Origin: JAZDPK01 sp043797615
GTDB taxonomy: Bacteria; Patescibacteriota; Patescibacteriia; UBA11705; JABHMO01
Direction: 5' to 3'
NCBI GenBank assembly: GCA_043797615.1
Contig: JAZDPK010000041.1
Coordinates: 1 to 24,430 of the forward strand
Length of the DNA: 24,430 nucleotides
This document shows, one piece after another, positions 20,649 to 24,430 of the stretch; position 1 is the stretch's first letter; every line of letters begins with the position of its first letter. The notes below the pieces were generated by a model. That model searched no databases and had not been told where the DNA came from. It saw only the letters and a list, made by a program, of their open reading frames with translations. The position numbers and the translations under genes were made by a program.

Positions 20649-22343
20649 TTAAGCCGCTTTTTCCTTGTCCAGCTCCTTCAAATAAGCCAAGTGCTTCCGC
20701 TTTTCCAGAAAATATTTTTTCGCGTTCAACCTGTTCTTCGCGAACAGATCGGCCATGAAGCGCCGGCCGAGATACGGCGGAATGATGACGAAAGCGGCGC
20801 CCAGCTTATACAGCTTTTCCGCTTCGTAATGATGATTGGTAACGCAAATCACATTGTTGCGGCGGATTTTTTTCATGAACGAAATCAGAACGCCGCTCGT
20901 GTCAACTTCCGAGATCGTGGAAATAATCAGGCGGCAGTGTTTTAACGGCAAGCTTTCCAGCATCGACACGTCGTCGGCCGAGCCGAAAAGGCACGGGATT
21001 TTTTTCAGCGAAAGTTTTTTGATCGTTTCCGGATCGTGGTCAACGACCAAAAATTTTATTTTTAACCGGCGCATCGATTTCATCAGCCCCCACCCCATCC
21101 GGTGGCAGCCGAAAAGCACGACTTCGAATCCGTTCGCCCTTTCCTCAATTTCCGTCCGGGAAAATTTGTCGCTGAAAAACGCGCGCAGCGGTTTGCGCAA
21201 CGCATTGTATATTTGCGCGTTGTATGACACGAAATAACTTGAAATCGCGATGGTTATTATTCCGACGATCGTAATCGGTCCGAGAACGCTTGCCGGCACT
21301 TGGCCAAGGCCGATGCCCAGTCCGATTAGAATGAGCGAGAATTCGCTGATCTGCGCCGTGATCAGGCCGGTAAACAAGCTTGTTTTAATCGTATATTTCA
21401 AAAAGCGCATGATAAAAAACATGATAATCGGTTCTCCGATGAGAACGAAAAGCGTGAATATCGCGATGAATTTGAAATTGGCGACAATGTCCGACGAATA
21501 AACATTCGCCCCGAGCACGATGAAAAATATGATCAGGAAAAAATCGCGAAGCGACGACAGTCTGCTCGCAATCTCGCGCTGGCTCGGCGACACCGACAGC
21601 ATCACGCCGGCGGCCAACGCTCCGAGTTCCATTGAAAATTGGAGCTCGTAAAAAAGCGCGGCGAAAACGAAGCAGACGCCGATTGAAAACAAAAACAACA
21701 ACTCGCGGTTGTCGGCGAACACTTTGTCAACGCGCGGCACAGCGAATTTGATGAGCAGGTAAACAATCAGGCAAACGGCAACGATTTTTAAAATCATGAG
21801 ACCGATGACGGACAAAAAATCGCCAGAGCCGATTTTGACGGCGCTTGGCAGAATCAAAAACAACAATAACGCCACGGCGTCCTGCAGCAGCAGAATACCG
21901 ATGGAAATGCGCCCATAAAGGCTGTCTTGCTCTTGCTTATTGTAAAGCACTCTTAGAATTATGATCGTGCTGCTGAACGCGAGAGCAATGCCGACATAGA
22001 ATGAGACGACCGGCGCCAGACCGAACATTCTGGCAATTAAAAACCCGAAAAACGTTGTAATAATAATCTGCGCGAAGCCGGCGATGACCGCCACTTTGCC
22101 GATCTCTTTTATCATTCGCGGCTTTAGGCCGAGTCCGACGATGAAAAGCAGCAAAGCCACGCCGATGTGGCTGAACGAAGTCAAATTTCCCTCGGAATTT
22201 ATCAAATTTAAAACCGCCGGTCCGACAATAATGCCGGTCAGGACGTATCCGATGATGAGCGGCTGGCGCAGCAATTTCATTATCAGCGACAGAACCACGG
22301 CGATGCCGAGCACGACGCTTAGTTGTAAAAATATTTCAGACAT
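20649..22343 (-). CDS. CPA2-family cation:proton antiporter with TrkA-N domain (KefB-like), 564 aa
   Basis: An integral membrane exchanger of K+ or Na+ for H+. Residues about 5-385 contain about 12 hydrophobic segments with family motifs: LLRQPLIIGYVLTGIIVGPAVL (24-45), FIVGLGLKPRM (67-77), ALAFSSTIIILRVL (120-133) and LLLQDAVALLLF (151-162), where Asp155 is the conserved ion-binding position. After a basic linker, residues about 404-530 form a Rossmann RCK/TrkA-N domain with VVLFGCHRMGWGLM and VVDHDPE, the nucleotide-binding strand and acidic residue. The glycine motif is GCHRMGWG, slightly off GxGxxG. It is transcribed alone toward tRNA-His and ends at the terminator near 20500. It likely serves pH or potassium control. 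Confidence 0.93.
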   Translation of the reverse strand: MSEIFLQLSVVLGIAVVLSLIMKLLRQPLIIGYVLTGIIVGPAVLNLINSEGNLTSFSHIGVALLLFIVGLGLKPRMIKEIGKVAVIAGFAQIIITTFFGFLIARMFGLAPVVSFYVGIALAFSSTIIILRVLYNKQEQDSLYGRISIGILLLQDAVALLLFLILPSAVKIGSGDFLSVIGLMILKIVAVCLIVYLLIKFAVPRVDKVFADNRELLFLFSIGVCFVFAALFYELQFSMELGALAAGVMLSVSPSQREIASRLSSLRDFFLIIFFIVLGANVYSSDIVANFKFIAIFTLFVLIGEPIIMFFIMRFLKYTIKTSLFTGLITAQISEFSLILIGLGIGLGQVPASVLGPITIVGIITIAISSYFVSYNAQIYNALRKPLRAFFSDKFSRTEIEERANGFEVVLFGCHRMGWGLMKSMRRLKIKFLVVDHDPETIKKLSLKKIPCLFGSADDVSMLESLPLKHCRLIISTISEVDTSGVLISFMKKIRRNNVICVTNHHYEAEKLYKLGAAFVIIPPYLGRRFMADLFAKNRLNAKKYFLEKRKHLAYLKELDKEKAA

Positions 22344-22352
22344 TGTTAAACC

Positions 22353-22384
22353 AGTTTATCGGTTTATTGGTTGATTAGTTGATA
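22353..22384. repeat. Octamer array (four units), downstream of the four-helix-bundle gene
   Basis: Units AGTTTATC, GGTTTATT and two more keep exact 8-nt period at 22353, 22361, 22369 and 22377. It includes 16 bp (22361-22376) that occur inverted at 22805-22820. Confidence 0.75.
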
Positions 22385-22408
22385 ACGATGTGAATGAAAA
22401 CATTATTA

Positions 22409-22780
22409 TTAATCGCTGATTTTGTCTTTTTCTTTCAGATATTTGATATAACTGTTTATTGATTTTAATAAACCTTGATAGCGTTTTGTCAGACTATCGC
22501 ACGCGGAAAGCGCCCACAAATGCCTTGTTATGAATTTATCTATGTGATTAATCGTTTCAAAAGCCTCCTTTCTCGATATGCGCAATGCGTTGATTTTAAC
22601 TTTGTAGTAATAAGCGCCGTACATTTCAGCGATGTTGTCGCAAACCGATTGTGATGATCTGTCGATTTGGTTTTTTAACGCAAACTCGAATTTTACTTCG
22701 CTATTCAGCTGATGAATCAAATTTGCCAGTTCGCGGGCTTCTTTCCAAATGCGAAGTTTTTCAATCGGTTCATATGGCAT
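22409..22780 (-). CDS. Four-helix-bundle protein (S23/IVP family), 123 aa
   Basis: The family pattern is IEKLRIWKEARELANLIHQL at the start, LKNQIDRSSQSVCDNIAEMYG in the middle (usually QIRRAAxSIxxNIAEG) and ALRISRKEAFETINHIDKF toward the end. Such proteins, first known from 23S rRNA intervening sequences, form four-helix bundles of undefined function and are common as stand-alone genes in Candidate Phyla Radiation genomes. I chose MPYEPIEKL at 22780; the upstream extension is repeat spacer. The gene is framed by 16-bp inverted repeats within octamer arrays. No rRNA is present in this window. Confidence 0.9.
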   Translation of the reverse strand: MPYEPIEKLRIWKEARELANLIHQLNSEVKFEFALKNQIDRSSQSVCDNIAEMYGAYYYKVKINALRISRKEAFETINHIDKFITRHLWALSACDSLTKRYQGLLKSINSYIKYLKEKDKISD

Positions 22781-22804
22781 AGTAAATGTATTAAGTTGCT
22801 TGAT

Positions 22805-22836
22805 AATCAACCAATAAACCAATCAACTCTTAAACT
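22805..22836. repeat. Octamer array (four units), upstream of the four-helix-bundle gene
   Basis: AATCAACC, AATAAACC and two further units keep 8-nt period at 22805, 22813, 22821 and 22829. Positions 22805-22820 are the exact reverse complement of 22361-22376. Confidence 0.75.
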
Positions 22837-22842
22837 GTGTAT

Positions 22843-22851
22843 ATTATACCA
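22843..22851 (-). promoter_or_regulatory. Extended -10 promoter candidate for the four-helix-bundle gene
   Basis: On the minus strand TGGTATAAT gives a perfect TATAAT with an upstream TG. No -35 box is visible at the right distance. Confidence 0.45.
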
Positions 22852-22882
22852 CAAAATATCTTTTTTTTCTTTGCCTGTGAAT

Positions 22883-22916
22883 AAAAAAACTGCCCGCCAA
22901 AATGATCGGCGGACAG
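22883..22916 (-). terminator. Terminator of the 75-aa gene
   Basis: On the minus strand CTGTCCGCC (22916-22908) pairs with GGCGGGCAG (22898-22890) with one wobble, followed by seven T residues. Confidence 0.9.
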
Positions 22917-22931
22917 CTCTGTCTCGCGGCG

Positions 22932-23159
22932 TCAGTATTCGCCAGCGCCGACGCAGAATGTCATTTTCCGGTGCGTGTGCTCCGGCATCTTTTTAATGAC
23001 GTATTCGTCGTGCTTGAACCGCCGGCCTTTGTCTTTTCCCTGAGCCGCGACTTCGACGATCGCTTCGCCGCTTTCATCGAGCGCCACGACTTTCGCATCA
23101 AAGCATTCTTTTGTTTTTAAAATCTGAATGAACATCGAATCGCCTATTTTGAAAGCCAT
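22932..23159 (-). CDS. Small protein, 75 aa, paralogue of the 82-aa protein at 23881-24129
   Basis: I do not know a family name. The core IGDSMFIQILKTKECFDAKVVALDESGEAIVEV has the strand pattern of a small SH3-like beta barrel (predicted, not proven), followed by RRFKHDEYVIKKM and a short tail. The same order IG...AKVV..D.SG..IVE...RRF...EYxxKK occurs in the 82-aa protein. The start is certain: AGGAGG lies 5 bp before the ATG. A hairpin sits 5 bp upstream of that ribosome site. It has its own terminator, so it is one gene per transcript, downstream of the cupin gene's terminator. Confidence 0.8.
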   Translation of the reverse strand: MAFKIGDSMFIQILKTKECFDAKVVALDESGEAIVEVAAQGKDKGRRFKHDEYVIKKMPEHTHRKMTFCVGAGEY

Positions 23160-23164
23160 TGTTT

Positions 23165-23170
23165 CCTCCT
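23165..23170 (-). promoter_or_regulatory. Shine-Dalgarno site of the 75-aa gene
   Basis: AGGAGG on the minus strand, 5 bp from the ATG at 23159. The sequence is close to full complementarity with 16S rRNA. Confidence 0.85.
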
Positions 23171-23174
23171 GCGC

Positions 23175-23204
23175 CCCGAAGTTGTCTGAAAGACATACTT
23201 CGGG
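23175..23204 (-). promoter_or_regulatory. Leader hairpin just upstream of the 75-aa gene's ribosome site
   Basis: CCCGAAGT (23197-23204 read on the minus strand) pairs with ACTTCGGG (23175-23182), and TGTCT/AGACA extends the stem past a one-base bulge to a GAA-type loop. It ends 5 bp before AGGAGG. It could protect the mRNA end or regulate translation; there is no T-run. Confidence 0.7.
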
Positions 23205-23260
23205 ACTTTATAGTTTCGATCGAATCAATCATATCCGATTCATTTAAATTATACAAATTA

Positions 23261-23288
23261 AAAAGCGGCCCGAATATTCGAACCGCTT
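23261..23288 (-). terminator. Terminator of the cupin gene
   Basis: On the minus strand AAGCGG (23288-23283) pairs with CCGCTT (23268-23263), extended by wobble pairs and the CGAA/TTCG core, followed by T residues. It starts about 10 bp after the cupin stop. Confidence 0.85.
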
Positions 23289-23297
23289 GGCGCGCTG

Positions 23298-23891
23298 TCA
23301 CCTTCGCTTGATCCGCAATATTTCGCGGAGTTCTGGAATGGTTCTATTGTTCAATTTGGATTGCAAAACAAACACTTGGCGCTTGCGGTCAAGGTCTTCT
23401 TTGTCCATGCGGCGCATGCCCTTTGTAAACGCTAAATCCGCATTGTCCAAAATCGCATCGATCAGCAGCGACTTTTCGCTGAAAAACGAATATCCGACTT
23501 CAGCGTTGTTCGGATCCTTTTCATCGCAGACAATCTGATCTTTTTTCGACCAGGCCGGCGTTGAAAACACCAGCACTTCTGTCACCGACGCGGGAATAAT
23601 GAAATGCGCGTTATTCGGCGGAATGATCGCAAGCATGTGACTGCCGATCGCATGGCTTTCCTGATTGCGGACGATAAGGAATCCGCTGCCGATTAGAAAA
23701 TAATAAAATTCCGTGGCTACGCAATGATAATGTGGTATTGACGGCGCGTTCATTGCCACAAAGATCAAATTTGCGTCAGAAAAATCCTTCGCCGTTGACA
23801 ATTGATAAATGCTTCCGCAGATATCCTTGATCGGTCTGGCATTGTCGAAATAACTCACGATCGCGCAAGGCTCATTCGCTTTATTTTTCAT
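23298..23891 (-). CDS. Cupin-domain protein with C-terminal extension, 197 aa
   Basis: Cupin motif 1 is PHYHCVATEFYYFLIGSG with metal-binding His54, His56 and Glu61 and Gly68 at the expected spacing; motif 2 is IPPNNAHFI with His96. A jelly-roll barrel spans about residues 25-115. Beyond it lie about 80 residues, rich in Asp, Lys and Arg, that I do not recognise (ending IPELREILRIKRR). Cupins of this form act as sugar isomerases, dioxygenases or small-ligand sensors; the activity is unknown. GGAGAG lies 6 bp before the ATG. The start overlaps the upstream 82-aa gene by 11 bp, so the two are co-translated. The 75-aa paralogue follows after a terminator. Confidence 0.85.
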   Translation of the reverse strand: MKNKANEPCAIVSYFDNARPIKDICGSIYQLSTAKDFSDANLIFVAMNAPSIPHYHCVATEFYYFLIGSGFLIVRNQESHAIGSHMLAIIPPNNAHFIIPASVTEVLVFSTPAWSKKDQIVCDEKDPNNAEVGYSFFSEKSLLIDAILDNADLAFTKGMRRMDKEDLDRKRQVFVLQSKLNNRTIPELREILRIKRR

Positions 23892-24129
23892 TTTGCTCTC
23901 CTTTCTTTTTCCATTTGCTGATGATGATATTCACCGGCCTTTTCCGGTCATTGAAGACTTTCTTGACGATATATTCTCTTTCCCTGAACCGGCGGCTGCG
24001 CATTTCGCCGTCAACCGCTTCAACGATCGATCCGCCGGACGAATCATAATCAACGACTTTCGCGTTGCAACGGATTTTCTCTTTAATCAGCTCGATTTCC
24101 AGCTCCATTCCGATCGCCCAAGTCGCCAT
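23881..24129 (-). CDS. Small protein, 82 aa, paralogue of the 75-aa protein at 22932-23159
   Basis: No named family is recognised. It shares the layout IG...AKVVDYDSSGGSIVEAVDG..RSRRFREREYIVKK with the 75-aa protein, then diverges into a basic tail (KRPVNIIISKWKKKGEQNEK). It is a probable small beta barrel with a positively charged C-terminus that could bind nucleic acid (inference). The start is fixed by AGGAGG 6 bp before the ATG; that site overlaps the stop of the M16-like tail upstream. The gene overlaps the cupin start by 11 bp. Confidence 0.8.
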   Translation of the reverse strand: MATWAIGMELEIELIKEKIRCNAKVVDYDSSGGSIVEAVDGEMRSRRFREREYIVKKVFNDRKRPVNIIISKWKKKGEQNEK

Positions 24130-24130
24130 T

Positions 24131-24340
24131 TTATCCTCCTGCGATTATCATCTTTTTGACCCGCTCTTCGTCTTTTTCCGAAACCCGGCCGATCGCCGCA
24201 AGATTGATCCGATTGAAATCGAACGCGTCGTTGGCAACGCGCCGGATGTCAACGCGCCGCACCGCGTTCAATCGCTGCAGATGCTCGCGCCCGCGCGCAG
24301 GGGTGAAGTCGAACACCTGCAAATTCAGAAATCAAATGTT
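24131..24340 (-). pseudogene. M16 metallopeptidase, C-terminal remnant
   Basis: The frame from an in-frame TGA near 24334 to the TAA at 24131 reads FTPARGREHLQRLNAVRRVDIRRVANDAF and INLAAIGRVSEKDEERVKKMI, the pattern of the last 60 residues of M16 peptidases (RxVxxxDIxRVAxxxF...LNLAxIG). Nothing of the catalytic N-terminal half precedes it; another short frame and a terminator-like hairpin lie there instead. The piece is therefore probably a broken gene, or a short unrelated ORF with chance similarity. No good start codon or ribosome site is seen. Confidence 0.5.
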
Positions 24341-24430
24341 TTAAACAGCACTAGGGCTGTTTTTTTGTTTTTCGCGATATAGCAAAAGCAGTTCGTTCGG
24401 TGTATAAGATTTTAAGCATTTCATAAATCT
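24341..24430 (-). CDS. C-terminal end of an unidentified protein (partial)
   Basis: The minus-strand frame is open from the window edge to a TAA at 24341-24343. It encodes a tail beginning RFMKCLKSYTPNELLLLY and ending REKQKNSPSAV. An ATG at 24424 could also start a 27-residue peptide. The identity is unknown. Its stop codon lies at the foot of the hairpin at 24343-24362. Confidence 0.35.
   Translation of the reverse strand, partial: RFMKCLKSYTPNELLLLYREKQKNSPSAV
24343..24371 (+). terminator. Intrinsic terminator at the right edge
   Basis: AAACAGC (24343-24349) pairs with GCTGTTT (24356-24362) around a 6-nt loop, followed by a T-rich run on the + strand. No + strand gene is visible upstream; a weaker T-run on the minus strand could end the gene at 24341-24430. 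Confidence 0.6.

Noticed and set aside
24065..24382. A 105-codon + strand frame at the right edge
   Set aside because: It is antisense to the 82-aa gene and the M16-like tail and passes through a terminator hairpin; no recognisable domain.
1..24430. CRISPR array
   Set aside because: The tandem arrays found have units of 7-9 nt with no spacers, and no cas gene is present.
1..24430. Recoded UGA (glycine or tryptophan) as in some Patescibacteria lineages
   Set aside because: Several genes end at TGA with tight ATGA overlaps to the next start, and tRNA-Trp has the standard CCA anticodon.

Overview
The window most likely comes from a member of the Candidate Phyla Radiation (Patescibacteria, Parcubacteria-like). 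This is an inference, not proof. It rests on short spacers, many small proteins of unknown function, a dense set of glycosyltransferases, an isolated DUF5674 gene, a four-helix-bundle S23-type gene, a stand-alone LigD-type phosphoesterase, and a mixture of strong Shine-Dalgarno sites with starts that lack one. UGA works as a stop here, and the tRNA-Trp has anticodon CCA, so the standard bacterial code fits.

Layout. Positions 1-149 hold the 3' end of an rve-type transposase, followed by a hypothetical gene on the + strand (285-1238). A tRNA-Trp and a three-gene operon follow on the minus strand (two small helical proteins and a LigD-type 3'-phosphoesterase, 1406-2338). From 11559 down to 2378 runs a minus-strand surface-glycan cluster: a UDP-glucuronate-decarboxylase-like epimerase, a Bro-N gene bracketed by 53-bp direct repeats, DUF5674, a small conserved protein, a DPM1-like GT2, DUF2304, a second GT2, a six-cysteine membrane-anchored protein, a GT4, a radical SAM/SPASM-like protein and a second GT4. 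Two paralogous GT-C-type membrane proteins (11749-13449 minus, 14001-15641 plus) point away from a small zinc-ribbon gene that has a near-consensus promoter. Two small membrane genes follow.

The right half is mostly minus strand: tRNA-Thr and rpmG, a stand-alone histidine-ammonia-lyase-like gene, hisS with tRNA-His just upstream, a KefB-type antiporter, a four-helix-bundle gene, and a group made of two small paralogous proteins and a cupin protein. The right edge carries what looks like a broken M16 peptidase tail and the end of another gene.

How the genes work together. The epimerase, the GT2/GT4/GT-C proteins, DUF2304 and the radical SAM protein plausibly make and export a cell-surface glycan from nucleotide sugars and polyprenyl-phosphate sugars. 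tRNA-His with hisS and tRNA-Thr with rpmG are translation units.

The most unusual non-genic signals are: (i) spacer-specific tandem arrays of 7-, 8- or 9-nt words, one of which lies inside a coding sequence; (ii) the 53-bp repeats around the Bro-N gene; and (iii) a rich set of palindromes and cruciform-like elements. No CRISPR array, rRNA or complete insertion sequence was seen.
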